Origin: Neisseria perflava
GTDB taxonomy: Bacteria > Pseudomonadota > Gammaproteobacteria > Burkholderiales > Neisseriaceae
NCBI RefSeq assembly: GCF_024170405.1
Contig: NZ_JALJYC010000017.1
Coordinates: 1-62,472, forward strand
DNA: 62,472 nucleotides
Reading direction: 5' to 3'
The translations under genes were made by a program, and so were the position numbers. Below, piece by piece: positions 41,446-49,731 of this stretch. Each line of letters opens with the position of its first letter. Within the stretch, counting starts at the first letter, position 1. The notes under the pieces are model-generated. The model was not told the origin of the DNA. It saw only the letters and a list, made by a program, of their open reading frames with translations, and did not search any database.

Positions 41446-41501
41446 ATAAAACAAGCTCCTGTTTCGTATGGAAATTCCTACGAAACAGGAGCTTGTTTTA
41501 T
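41446..41501. terminator. Perfect 23-bp hairpin terminator
   Basis: Positions 41446-41468 are exactly complementary to 41479-41501 (core ACAAGCTCCTGTTTCG), with a 10-base loop and flanking A/T runs. Bidirectional terminator between the remnant and the SDR gene. Confidence 0.9.
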
Positions 41502-41518
41502 TTACATGCGCTTTCCTA

Positions 41519-42292
41519 TTAATGGAACTGCATACCGCCGTCAACGATAATGGTTTGGCCGGTAATATAGTCGGAATCTTTACCCGCTAAGAAGCCGACC
41601 ACGTTGGCGACATCTTCTGCTTCCGACAAACGACCCAAGGTGATGTATTGGGAAAATTGCTGCATACCCCATTCATCGTCTTTGCCTGCATTTTGACCGA
41701 CGCGGTGCGCAATATCGAACATCATCGGGGTTTTGACAATGCCCGGTGCATACGCATTGACGGTAATGCCGTCTTTGGCCAAGTCGCGGGCGGCTGTTTG
41801 GGTAATACCGCGCACGGCAAATTTTGAACCGCAATACAAAGCCAGTTCAGGGTTGCCGACCACACCTGCCTGGCTGGTGGCATTGATGATTTTACCGCCA
41901 TGCCCCAGCGCTTTGAATTGTTTGGCCGCCGCTTGAATGCCCCATAATACGCCGGCTACGTTGACGCCATATACCTGCTCGAACTGCTCTTGGGTAATGG
42001 TGTCAATCGGTGTGGTCGGCGCCACGCCTGCGTTGTTGACGACAACATTCAAATCGCCGAATTTTGCCACCACTTCGTCAAATGCGGCATGCACCGCTTC
42101 ACGGTCAGCCACATTCACTTTAACCGCAAGCGTATCCTACGCAGAAATGGCGGCGGCAGCTGCTTTCGCCGTATCCAAATTGTAATCCAACAAACCAATT
42201 TTAAAACCATCGGCATGCAAGCGTTTGGCAATCGCAAGGCCGATGCCTTGACCTGCGCCGGTTATAATCGCTACTTTCACTGAATTACTCAT
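41519..42292 (-). pseudogene. Acetoin/diacetyl reductase-like SDR, interrupted by an amber codon
   Basis: The reading frame from ATG 42292 encodes a BudC-like SDR: VAIITGAGQGIGLAIAKRL, then GLLDYNLDTAKAA, and later LNVVVNNAGVAP, NATSQAGVVGNPELALYCGSKFAV (YxxxK) and a C-terminal GKDSDYITGQTIIVDGG, given here in pieces. Codon 52 is TAG (plus 42137-42139), after AISA and before DTLAVKV. The internal ATG at 42118 would give a protein without the NAD-binding loop. Probably inactive unless the codon is read through. A single G-to-T or sequencing change would restore it. Confidence 0.85.
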
Positions 42293-42518
42293 TTTGATAC
42301 TCCATTTAGAGGTTAATGAATCTTGAGTATTGTACTATTTATAAGATTTATCAATGCTTTTTACACTATCCAACAATTAATAAAAATAATATATTCATTT
42401 GAGTAATAACCATCTGCCGGATTAAAAATCCTTTTCAGACGGCCTGTCGGCGCTTTTGCTATAATCGCATTTTCTTTAATTTTCGTCGTTTCAGACGGCC
42501 TCTCGCTGATTTTATCCC

Positions 42519-44528
42519 ATGCACCAAGACCCCTACTTATTCCTCGAAAACCTCGATTCCCCCGCCACACAAGCCTTTGCCGCCCAAGCCCATGCCGAAA
42601 CGGTGGCGCGTTTTCTGAATCATCCTGAAGCACGCGCCCTTTCAGACGGCATTTTGGCGCAAATGCAGGACACGCGGCAGATTCCGTTTTGTCAGGAACA
42701 CCGCGCGCGCATGTACCATTTCCACCAAGATGCGGAGTATCCGAAAGGCGTGTACCGCGTGTGTACCGCCGCGACCTACCGCAGCGGGTATCCCGAATGG
42801 GAGATTCTGTTTTCGGTGGCGGATTTTGACGAAATTTTGGGCGATGATGTCTATCTCGGCGGCGTGTCGCACTTGGTGGAGCAGCCCGACCGTGCGCTGC
42901 TGACCTTGAGCCGTGCGGGGGGCGATACGGCTTATACATTGGAAGTGGATTTGGCGGCGGGTGCGCTGGTGGAAGGCGGTTTTCATTTTCCGGCGGGCAA
43001 AAACCATATTTCGTGGCGCGATGAAAACAGCGTGTGGGTCTGCCCCGCGTGGGACGAGCGCCAGCTCACGGCGGCGGGTTATCCGCGCGAAGTGTGGCTG
43101 GTGGAACGCGGGCAGGGCTTTGAAGAGAGTACGCCCGTGTATCAGATTGATTCAGACGGCATGATGGTAAACGCTTGGCGCTACCTCGACCCGCAGGGTT
43201 CGCCCATTGATTTGATTGAATCGTCCGACGGTTTTTACACCAAAACTTATCTGCAAGTCACGAAAGACGGCGAAGCCAAGCCGCTGAACCTGCCGCAAGA
43301 CTGCGACGTGGTCGGCTATCTGGCGGGGCATATCCTGCTGATGCTGCGCAAAGATTGGCACCGCGCCAACCAAAGCTATCCGTCCGGCTGCCTGCTGGCG
43401 GTAAAGCTGAACAAGGGCGAGTTGGGCGCGGCGCAGATGTTGTTTGCGCCGGATGAGACGCAGGCGCTGGAGAGCGTGGAAACCACCAAGCGTTTTGTGG
43501 TGGCGAGTGTGCTGGATAAAGTAAAAGGCCGTCTGAAAGCGTGGCGTTTTGAGGGTGGGCGTTGGCAGGAAGCCGAACTGCCGCGCCTACCTGCCGGTGT
43601 GCTGGAACTGGCCGACCAGCCGTGGGGGGGCGATGTGGTCTATATTGCCGCCAGCGATTTCACCACGCCGCTGACCTTATATGCGTTGGATTTGAACGTG
43701 ATGGAGCTGACCGTCATGCGCCGCCAGCCGCAGCAGTTCGATCCGAACGGCATTGAGGTTCGCCAATTTCAGACGGCCTCTGCCGACGGCGTGCAGATTC
43801 CTTACTATCATGTCGGCAAAACGGCGGATAAAAACACGCCGACGCTGGTGTATGTCTATGGCGGTTTCGGCGTGCCCGAGCTGCCGCATTATCTGGGTAG
43901 TATCGGCAAATACTGGCTGGAGCAGGGGAATGCTTTTGTGTTGGCCAACGTGCGCGGCGGCGGCGAGTTCGGCCCGCAATGGCATCAGGCGGCGCAGGGC
44001 TTGAGCAAACACAAAAGCGCAGAAGATTTGCTGGCGGTAGTGCACGATTTGCACAAACGCAGCCTGACTTCCCCCGCCAAAACCGCCTTGCAGGGCGGCA
44101 GCAACGGCGGCTTGGTGGTGGCTTCCGCTTTTGTGCGCGAACCGCAAGCCATAGGCGCGATGGTGTGCGAAATGCCGCTGACCGATATGCTGCGCTATCC
44201 CCTGTTATCGGCAGGCGCAAGCTGGACGGACGAATACGGCAACCCCTTGAAATACGACATCTGCGCCGAGTATTGGGCAGCGCATTCGCCGTATCACAAT
44301 CTTGCCGACGACCAAAGCTATCCGCCCGCGCTCATCACCACCAGTTTGAGCGATGACCGCGTTCACCCCGCCCACGCGCTCAAGTTTTACGCCAAGCTGC
44401 GCCAAATCAGCAGTCAAAGCTGGCTTTATGCCCCCGACGGCGGCGGACACACCGGCAACGGCACGCAGCGCGACGCAGCCGACGAATTGGCGTGTGTATT
44501 GATGTTTTTAAAAGAAATGTTGTGTTAA
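42519..44528 (+). CDS. Prolyl oligopeptidase-family serine peptidase
   Basis: Cytoplasmic or periplasmic S9-family peptidase, 669 residues. An N-terminal beta-propeller-like half (about 1-410) precedes an alpha/beta-hydrolase domain. The nucleophile is in ALQGGSNGGLVVA (near 525), with Asp in SDDRVHPAHALKF and His in GGGHTGNGT. No signal peptide is seen at the ATG used (MHQDPYLFLENL). It has internal uptake sequences in frame. Substrate is expected to be short proline-containing peptides. Confidence 0.9.
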   Translation: MHQDPYLFLENLDSPATQAFAAQAHAETVARFLNHPEARALSDGILAQMQDTRQIPFCQEHRARMYHFHQDAEYPKGVYRVCTAATYRSGYPEWEILFSVADFDEILGDDVYLGGVSHLVEQPDRALLTLSRAGGDTAYTLEVDLAAGALVEGGFHFPAGKNHISWRDENSVWVCPAWDERQLTAAGYPREVWLVERGQGFEESTPVYQIDSDGMMVNAWRYLDPQGSPIDLIESSDGFYTKTYLQVTKDGEAKPLNLPQDCDVVGYLAGHILLMLRKDWHRANQSYPSGCLLAVKLNKGELGAAQMLFAPDETQALESVETTKRFVVASVLDKVKGRLKAWRFEGGRWQEAELPRLPAGVLELADQPWGGDVVYIAASDFTTPLTLYALDLNVMELTVMRRQPQQFDPNGIEVRQFQTASADGVQIPYYHVGKTADKNTPTLVYVYGGFGVPELPHYLGSIGKYWLEQGNAFVLANVRGGGEFGPQWHQAAQGLSKHKSAEDLLAVVHDLHKRSLTSPAKTALQGGSNGGLVVASAFVREPQAIGAMVCEMPLTDMLRYPLLSAGASWTDEYGNPLKYDICAEYWAAHSPYHNLADDQSYPPALITTSLSDDRVHPAHALKFYAKLRQISSQSWLYAPDGGGHTGNGTQRDAADELACVLMFLKEMLC

Positions 44529-44541
44529 AACCGTTGCCTTA

Positions 44542-44578
44542 GGCCGTCTGAAAGCCGAAAATCATTTTCAGACGGCCT
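44542..44578. terminator. Uptake-sequence terminator
   Basis: AGGCCGTCTGAAAGC region pairs with TTTTCAGACGGCCT after the peptidase gene. The remaining 230 bases to acpP appear noncoding. Confidence 0.7.
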
Positions 44579-44810
44579 GCGGCAGTATGGTATTTCATGC
44601 CAGATAACCGCCAACTGTTTGATAAACCACAAAAACAAAAAGCTGCTTGTAGGATAAAATCAGCCTATGATAATATGCAGCTTAGTGCAAAGATTCCCAT
44701 TTTAAGTGTCCAAAGCGCTTTTTAGATGGAAAGCTCTAACCAAATTCGGTAAAATAGACACCGACTTACTTTTTCTTAACCCGCCGCAAGGCACAGAAGG
44801 AACGACTGAT

Positions 44811-45047
44811 ATGTCAAACATCGAACAACAAGTTAAAAAAATTGTTGCTGAACAACTGGGCGTAAACGAAGCCGAAGTGAAAAACGAATCTTCTTTCCAA
44901 GACGATTTGGGCGCTGATTCTTTGGATACCGTTGAATTGGTAATGGCTTTGGAAGAAGCTTTCGGTTGCGAAATCCCTGACGAAGAAGCCGAAAAAATCA
45001 CCACCGTACAACTGGCTATCGACTACATCACCGCCCACAACGGTTAA
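44811..45047 (+). CDS. acpP: Acyl carrier protein
   Basis: 78-residue ACP of type II fatty acid synthesis. The phosphopantetheine attachment Ser lies in DDLGADSLDTVELVMALEE (near Ser37). The protein is strongly acidic with codon usage of a highly expressed gene. AAGGAACGACTGAT precedes ATG 44811. fabF lies downstream, the conserved arrangement, with a hairpin between. Confidence 0.97.
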   Translation: MSNIEQQVKKIVAEQLGVNEAEVKNESSFQDDLGADSLDTVELVMALEEAFGCEIPDEEAEKITTVQLAIDYITAHNG

Positions 45048-45068
45048 TTGTCAAACGATACCCTTACG

Positions 45069-45101
45069 GCCTCTGCTGCGTATGCGCCATCAGAGGCTTT
45101 T
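45069..45101 (+). terminator. Intrinsic terminator or attenuator between acpP and fabF
   Basis: GCCTCTG (45069-45075) and CAGAGGC (45091-45097) form a stem followed by TTTT. Confidence 0.7.
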
Positions 45102-45280
45102 CCCATATTACAGGCTTGAAATTAGAGTAAAATTCTAATTCCGCCTGTCGGCAGTATTTCGGTTGCGGATGTTCCTGCCGATTTGACTGCCAACCGGATT
45201 TCCCGGCCGTTTTGTCAGACGGCCAAACCAAACGCAGCCCTGCCGGTTTGCATAAGGCACAACCCCACAGCGAGATTATC

Positions 45281-46528
45281 ATGAGTCAGAGAAGAGTAGT
45301 CATCACAGGCCTCGGCCAAGTATCACCGGTCGGCAACGACGTCGCCACCGCATGGAGCAACCTGCTCGCCGGTAAAAGCGGCATCGGCTCGATTACCCGC
45401 TTCGATGCCTCCGAAATCAACAGCCATGTCGCCGGCGAAGTGCGCGATTTCAATATCGGCGACTACATCAGCGCCAAAGAAGCCCGCCGCATGGACGTGT
45501 TTATCCACTACGGCATTGCCGCCGCATTGCAGGCGATTGCCGATTCCGGTTTGGACGACACCCCTGATTTGGATAAAGACCGCATCGGCGTCAACATCGG
45601 CTCCGGTATCGGCGGCATGCCCAGTATTGAAGCCACCGCTAAAGCCGTGTTTGAAGGCGGTGCGCGCAAAATCAACCCGTTTTTTATTCCCGGTTCGCTG
45701 ATTAACCTGGTGTCCGGCCATGTGACCATCCTCAAAGGCTACCGCGGCCCGAGCTACGGCATGGTATCCGCCTGTACCACCGGTGCGCATTCTATCGGCG
45801 ATTCCGCCCGCCTGATTAAATACGGCGACGCCGACGTGATGATTGCCGGCGGTTCCGAAGGCGCATTGAACCTCTTGAGCGTGGGCGGTTTTGCCGCCAT
45901 GAAAGCCTTGTCCACCCGCAACGACGACCCGGCCACCGCTTCCCGCCCGTGGGACAAAGACCGCGACGGTTTCGTCATCAGCGAAGGCGCGGGCATTTTG
46001 GTGTTGGAAGAATTGGAACACGCCAAAAAACGCGGCGCGAAAATCTATGCCGAAATCGTCGGCTTCGGCATGAGCTCCGACGCCTACCACATCACCGCGC
46101 CGAATGAAGAAGGCCCGGCGCTGGCCGTGACCCGCGCTTTGAAAGACGCCGGTTTGAACGCCGAAGACGTAGATTATGTCAACGCGCATGGTACTTCTAC
46201 CCCGTTGGGCGACGCCAACGAAACCAAAGCCCTGAAACGCGCTTTGGGCGAACATGCCTACAAAGTCATCGTCAACTCCACCAAATCCATGACTGGCCAC
46301 CTGCTCGGCGCCGCCGGCGGCGTGGAAGCGCTGTACAGCGTATTGGCGATTCACGAACAAAAATCCCCGCCGACCATCAATATCTTCAACCAAGACATTG
46401 AAGCCGGTTGCGATTTGGACTACTGCGCCAACGAAGCGCGCGACGCGAAAATCAATGTGGCGATTTCCAACTCCTTCGGCTTCGGCGGTACCAACGGTAC
46501 GCTGGTGTTTAAAAAGTTTGAAGGCTAA
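45281..46528 (+). CDS. fabF: Beta-ketoacyl-ACP synthase II
   Basis: Elongating condensing enzyme, 415 residues. The catalytic Cys is in MVSACTTGAHSIGD (near 165), with His residues in VNAHGTSTPLGD and KSMTGHLLGAAGG, the normal C-H-H triad. NSFGFGGTNGTLVF closes the thiolase fold. ATG 45281 (MSQRRVVITGLG) matches the family start. It is likely expressed from its own promoter because of the terminator before it. Confidence 0.97.
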   Translation: MSQRRVVITGLGQVSPVGNDVATAWSNLLAGKSGIGSITRFDASEINSHVAGEVRDFNIGDYISAKEARRMDVFIHYGIAAALQAIADSGLDDTPDLDKDRIGVNIGSGIGGMPSIEATAKAVFEGGARKINPFFIPGSLINLVSGHVTILKGYRGPSYGMVSACTTGAHSIGDSARLIKYGDADVMIAGGSEGALNLLSVGGFAAMKALSTRNDDPATASRPWDKDRDGFVISEGAGILVLEELEHAKKRGAKIYAEIVGFGMSSDAYHITAPNEEGPALAVTRALKDAGLNAEDVDYVNAHGTSTPLGDANETKALKRALGEHAYKVIVNSTKSMTGHLLGAAGGVEALYSVLAIHEQKSPPTINIFNQDIEAGCDLDYCANEARDAKINVAISNSFGFGGTNGTLVFKKFEG

Positions 46529-46546
46529 ACGGATTTGAGGTGAAAA

Positions 46547-46580
46547 ATGCCGTCTGAAATATTGGGTTTCAGACGGCATT
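46547..46580 (+). terminator. Uptake-sequence terminator after fabF
   Basis: ATGCCGTCTGAAAT and GTTTCAGACGGCAT inverted pair. Confidence 0.75.
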
Positions 46581-46606
46581 TGTGTATAAGGCGGCTATTT
46601 CAACTT

Positions 46607-46735
46607 TATAGTGAAATTACTCAAAAACCAAACTAATAAGTACCACGTAGGTTGGGTTGTAAACCCAATTTGCCCGAATACCCGTTAGGACTTCATCCCA
46701 ACCTACTCAGTTTGGTTTTGACGAATTTGACTATA
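46607..46735. mobile_element. 129-bp MITE-like element
   Basis: Terminal inverted repeats of about 27 bp begin TATAGTGAAATTACTCAAAA at 46607 and end with the near-complement (AGTTTGGTTTTGACGAATTT...TATA) at 46735. A GTAGGTTGGG palindrome is nested inside (46647-46706). It has no coding capacity. TATA ends recall Correia-type elements, but the sequence is different. Confidence 0.65.
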
Positions 46736-46755
46736 TCAGTCTGGTAAGAAAATCA

Positions 46756-46796
46756 AGGCCGTCTGAAAGCAGAAACTGTTTTCAGACGGCCTTTTT
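46756..46796. terminator. Uptake-sequence inverted pair
   Basis: AAGGCCGTCTGAAAGC and TTTTCAGACGGCCTT between two repeat elements. Confidence 0.65.
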
Positions 46797-46893
46797 GCTT
46801 TTTAACGTGAGTTCGGGATAAGCAATTCAAATATATTTATTGTTTTCAGAATAGTATGTAGTTCAGCAGACAGAAAATCTCTAGATTTTCGTC

Positions 46894-46913
46894 ATTCCCG
46901 CGCAGGCGGGAAT
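46894..46913. repeat. dRS3 repeat, copy 1
   Basis: ATTCCCGCGCAGGCGGGAAT fits ATTCCC-N8-GGGAAT. dRS3 is a known neisserial repeat and a target for filamentous-phage integration. Confidence 0.9.
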
Positions 46914-46969
46914 CCAGAAGCCCAATATTTCTGTAATGTTTTCAAGGTATCAGAACTCCAAACGTCTGG

Positions 46970-46989
46970 ATTCCCGCCTGCGCGGGAAT
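46970..46989. repeat. dRS3 repeat, copy 2
   Basis: ATTCCCGCCTGCGCGGGAAT, in the opposite sense to copy 1, bounding a 56-bp spacer. Confidence 0.9.
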
Positions 46990-47086
46990 GACGAATCCTT
47001 ACGGATTCTGTCTGCCTAATCAAAATACATTTTTGAAATTTAAAAAGATATTCTATCTGCTTATCCCGAACTCACGTTTTTTATGC

Positions 47087-47677
47087 TTACACGCGGCCGC
47101 GCACAAACTGCGCGGTAATCTCCGCTACGCGCACGCCATAGAGACGGGCGGATTCCAAATCACCTGCGGACATTTCCTCTACCGAACGCAAGCCGGAAGA
47201 CGACATTGCGCCGATACTGGCGTCCAAACGGTTAATCGCATTGGTACTCGAGCCGTCGGCGCGGGTCAGCGCGTTTTCTTCGTTGTAGCCCGGTGCTTGA
47301 TTGAGGCCGATAAAAATCATGCCCTGCTGCATGGCGTTGACAAACAGGCCGATGAGCGTGGTCATTTTGTCGCCGTCCAGATTGCAGGCGTTGGTAAATG
47401 CACCGGCGATTTTGTTCTGCCATGCACGGTTGAACCAGCGCGATACGGCGGCTTCCTGAAAAGCCTTCATTCCGGCGGAAACATTGCCCATATAGGTCGG
47501 GCAGCCGAAAATAATCGCGTCAACGGTATCGAGAAATTCCAACTGTTGCGCCGCTTCGCCGACTTCCAAAAAAGAAACTTCCGCACCGGCAACCGATTCG
47601 GCACCTGCTTTGACAGCCTCGGCCTGACGCTGCGTGTGGCCGTTACCGCTGTGGTAAACGATGGCGATTTTAGTCAT
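47087..47677 (-). CDS. Flavodoxin-family NAD(P)H:quinone oxidoreductase-like protein
   Basis: FMN-binding flavodoxin fold, 196 residues. The phosphate loop is VYHSGNGHTQRQAEAV (near 7-22), and FGCPTYMGNVSAGMKAFQE is the second FMN loop, as in WrbA-like proteins. Likely reduces quinones in the cytoplasm. It follows the SDR gene by 65 bases on the same strand and both diverge from a LysR regulator, suggesting a small oxidant- or electrophile-responsive unit. Confidence 0.85.
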   Translation of the reverse strand: MTKIAIVYHSGNGHTQRQAEAVKAGAESVAGAEVSFLEVGEAAQQLEFLDTVDAIIFGCPTYMGNVSAGMKAFQEAAVSRWFNRAWQNKIAGAFTNACNLDGDKMTTLIGLFVNAMQQGMIFIGLNQAPGYNEENALTRADGSSTNAINRLDASIGAMSSSGLRSVEEMSAGDLESARLYGVRVAEITAQFVRGRV

Positions 47678-47742
47678 GTTGTATCCTTAGAAAAAAGGCG
47701 GGCAACCGCGCGTGTTACCCGCCTGATTGGGTATGCAGAAAA

Positions 47743-48468
47743 TTAGAAACGGAAATCGGCCGACCAGCCCAGTTTGGCTTTGGCTTTGTCGCTGTTGATT
47801 TCAGGTGCGTCGTCGGCGATGTTGAATACGCCGGATTCGGTTTGGTTAACTGCCAAGAAAGCGGCTTGCACGGCGGCGTCCACATTCACGGAAGGCGTAC
47901 CGGCAAACGGCGCGTCAAAGCCGGTACCTTTGCCGTAGAGCAGGCCGTTGCGCAAGACCACGCTGACGAATTTGCCGTTAAGGGTTTGTTGCTCCAAGCT
48001 GTACACGGCGCGGGAAGTTTCGCCGTAGGCCGGGTCTTCAAAGTTTAGCAGCGGTGATTCTTCGGTAAACGGCGTGTTGCCCGGCTCATACACAAAAGCA
48101 ATGCTTTGGGCGATGAATCTTTCCACACCGGCGGCTTCGGCAGCGGCCACCAGATTGGCCGTGCCTTCTTCGCGGATACGCGCATTGCGCACCAGCGCTG
48201 CTTCCATTTGGTCGGCAGGCAGGCCGTCGGGCAGGTCGGTTAATTGGTGGCTCAACACGCTCGGTTTGGCTTCGGCCACGGCTTTGATGACCGCTTCTTT
48301 GTCAAAAATATCCACAATAACAGGTTTGACACCCATTTGGGCGAGCATTTCAGCCTTGGCTTCGGTACGGGTCGTGCCGTAAACCGTCCAGCCTGCATCC
48401 AGCAGCAGTTGGCACAAAGGTTTGCCGATAACGCCGCTGGCGCCGGCCACAAAAATGGTTTTATTCAT
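47743..48468 (-). CDS. NAD(P)-dependent epimerase/dehydratase-like SDR
   Basis: Atypical extended SDR of 241 residues. The nucleotide loop is IFVAGASGVIGKPL (near 4-17). VERFIAQSIAFVYEPGNTPFTEES occupies the position of the catalytic strand, and YSLEQQ replaces the usual Y-x3-K, so chemistry is uncertain. AAGGAAAAATC precedes the ATG. It is the first gene of the pair divergent from the LysR gene. Confidence 0.8.
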   Translation of the reverse strand: MNKTIFVAGASGVIGKPLCQLLLDAGWTVYGTTRTEAKAEMLAQMGVKPVIVDIFDKEAVIKAVAEAKPSVLSHQLTDLPDGLPADQMEAALVRNARIREEGTANLVAAAEAAGVERFIAQSIAFVYEPGNTPFTEESPLLNFEDPAYGETSRAVYSLEQQTLNGKFVSVVLRNGLLYGKGTGFDAPFAGTPSVNVDAAVQAAFLAVNQTESGVFNIADDAPEINSDKAKAKLGWSADFRF

Positions 48469-48616
48469 GATTTTTCCTTTAAAAAAGAATTCGGTGTAAC
48501 GGAATAAGCGCTATTCTACTTTTAGCCGCCTTTAGGATAAAGTAGCTGAAATCGTTTTATTTGTACGGATTTTCGGATAATATCGGGCGCAGACGCAGAC
48601 AATGAAGGATAAAACG

Positions 48617-49567
48617 ATGAACACGATTCATTTGGAGGCGGTGCGCGCTTTTTGCCGCATTGTGGAAACCGGCGGTTTCGGCAAGGCAGCGGAGCAGTTG
48701 GGGATGGCGAAAACCACGGTTTCCGGACAAATTCAGGCGCTGGAAGAGGGTTTGGGCGTGACTTTGCTGCACCGTTCCACGCGGCGCGTGTCGCCGACGG
48801 CCGACGGTTTGGCTTATTATGAGACCGTAAAGCCGCTCTTGGAGCAGTTTGATGAGGCCAACCAATACATCGCCACGCGCGGGCAGATTTCAGGCCGTCT
48901 GAAAATCGAAACCACTGCGCCGCTGGGTTCGTATCTGCTTATGCCCGCGCTGCCGGAATTTTTGCACCGCCATCCCGATTTGCAGCTGGAAATCCGTTGC
49001 AGCGAGCGGGCGGTGGATTTGATTGCCGAGGGCATAGACTGCGCCTTGCGCGGCGGGCCGGTGACTGATCCTGATTTGGTGTGCCGCCGAATCGGGCAAA
49101 TGCGTTTTTGCCTGTGCGCCTCGCCCGACTATCTGGCGAACGCGCCCGCGCTGAACCACCCGCAGGATTTGGCAAACCACCGCAATATCGGTTTCCGCTT
49201 TCCCGGTTCGGACAAACTTTATACCTACACGCTGCACCGCGACAGCGAACATTTTACCGTCGAAACCGAGCCGGTAATGACCTTCAATAATGCCGATGTC
49301 TATACCAACGCGGCGCTGGCGGGGTTGGGCATTGTCAACGTGCCCAAAGCGTCGGTGGCGGGGTTGGGCATTGTCAACGTGCCCAAAGCGTCGGTGGCGC
49401 ATTATTTTGCCGACGGGCGGCTGGCGGAGGTATTGCCCGAATGGGCGCCCGACAGCATGCCGGTCAGTTTGGTCTATCCTTATGCGCGGCACCGTTCGGC
49501 GCGGGTGCAGGCGTTTGTGGATTGGGCGGTGCCGCTGTTTGAGCAGAATCCGCTGTGGCGTTTGTGA
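48617..49567 (+). CDS. LysR-family transcriptional regulator with an internal duplication
   Basis: 316-residue LTTR. The N-terminal winged helix is HLEAVRAFCRIVETGGFGKAAEQLGMAKTTVSGQI (about 4-38, given by position). The C-terminal effector domain is of the periplasmic-binding type. A 13-residue block GLGIVNVPKASVA occurs twice in succession near residues 236-261, encoded by a 39-bp tandem duplication (49317-49394). Without it the length would be a typical 303. ATG 48617 has AGGATAAAACG before it. It probably controls the divergent SDR/flavodoxin genes; the duplication lies in the effector domain and may alter it. Confidence 0.9.
   Translation: MNTIHLEAVRAFCRIVETGGFGKAAEQLGMAKTTVSGQIQALEEGLGVTLLHRSTRRVSPTADGLAYYETVKPLLEQFDEANQYIATRGQISGRLKIETTAPLGSYLLMPALPEFLHRHPDLQLEIRCSERAVDLIAEGIDCALRGGPVTDPDLVCRRIGQMRFCLCASPDYLANAPALNHPQDLANHRNIGFRFPGSDKLYTYTLHRDSEHFTVETEPVMTFNNADVYTNAALAGLGIVNVPKASVAGLGIVNVPKASVAHYFADGRLAEVLPEWAPDSMPVSLVYPYARHRSARVQAFVDWAVPLFEQNPLWRL
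49317..49394. repeat. 39-bp exact tandem duplication inside the LysR gene
   Basis: Two adjacent identical 39-bp units start at 49317 and 49356 (TGGCGGGGTTGGGCATTG...), with TGGCG beginning a third. The unit length preserves the frame. Confidence 0.95.
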
Positions 49568-49582
49568 TGGGGTAATCCGTCA

Positions 49583-49619
49583 AAGGCCGTCTGAAAAATC
49601 AAGTTTTTCAGACGGCCTT
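49583..49619. terminator. Uptake-sequence terminator after the LysR gene
   Basis: AAGGCCGTCTGAAAAAT pairs with TTTTTCAGACGGCCTT. A GTAGGTTGGG palindromic repeat follows at 49650-49708. Confidence 0.75.
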
Positions 49620-49649
49620 TGTGCTGGGCGGGTTGGAATCAAACGCTGC

Positions 49650-49708
49650 GTAGGTTGGGATGAAATCCCAACGGTCATGCAGGTTGTCGGGCTGATAACC
49701 CAACCTAC
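49650..49708. repeat. GTAGGTTGGG palindromic repeat
   Basis: GTAGGTTGGGATGAAATCCCAAC on the left and GGGCTGATAACCCAACCTAC on the right; same family as 1755 and 46647. Confidence 0.75.
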
Positions 49709-49731
49709 ACCATATTATTTCGGCTTGGCTG

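Larger units (their letters stand above)
46804..47078. repeat. 275-bp nested palindrome with two dRS3 repeats (NIME-like)
   Basis: Perfect 21-bp outer inverted repeats (AACGTGAGTTCGGGATAAGC.. at 46804-46824 and its complement at 47058-47078) enclose an inner inverted repeat (GACAGAA..ATTCGTCATTCCC). Two dRS3 units of the form ATTCCC-N8-GGGAAT lie at 46894-46913 and 46970-46989. No gene is inside. Confidence 0.8.

Noticed and set aside
45323..46579. Long open frame (418 codons) opposite fabF
   Set aside because: Same effect of codon bias; fabF has all catalytic motifs and this frame has none.
46607..46735. Correia repeat-enclosed element
   Set aside because: Ends in TATAG like Correia elements, but the inner sequence and terminal repeats differ from the Correia consensus that I know; called MITE-like instead.
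47743..48468. Sugar-nucleotide epimerase of the capsule pathway
   Set aside because: The protein lacks a clear Y-x3-K and sits with a flavodoxin and LysR gene, far from the capsule operon; left as an atypical SDR.
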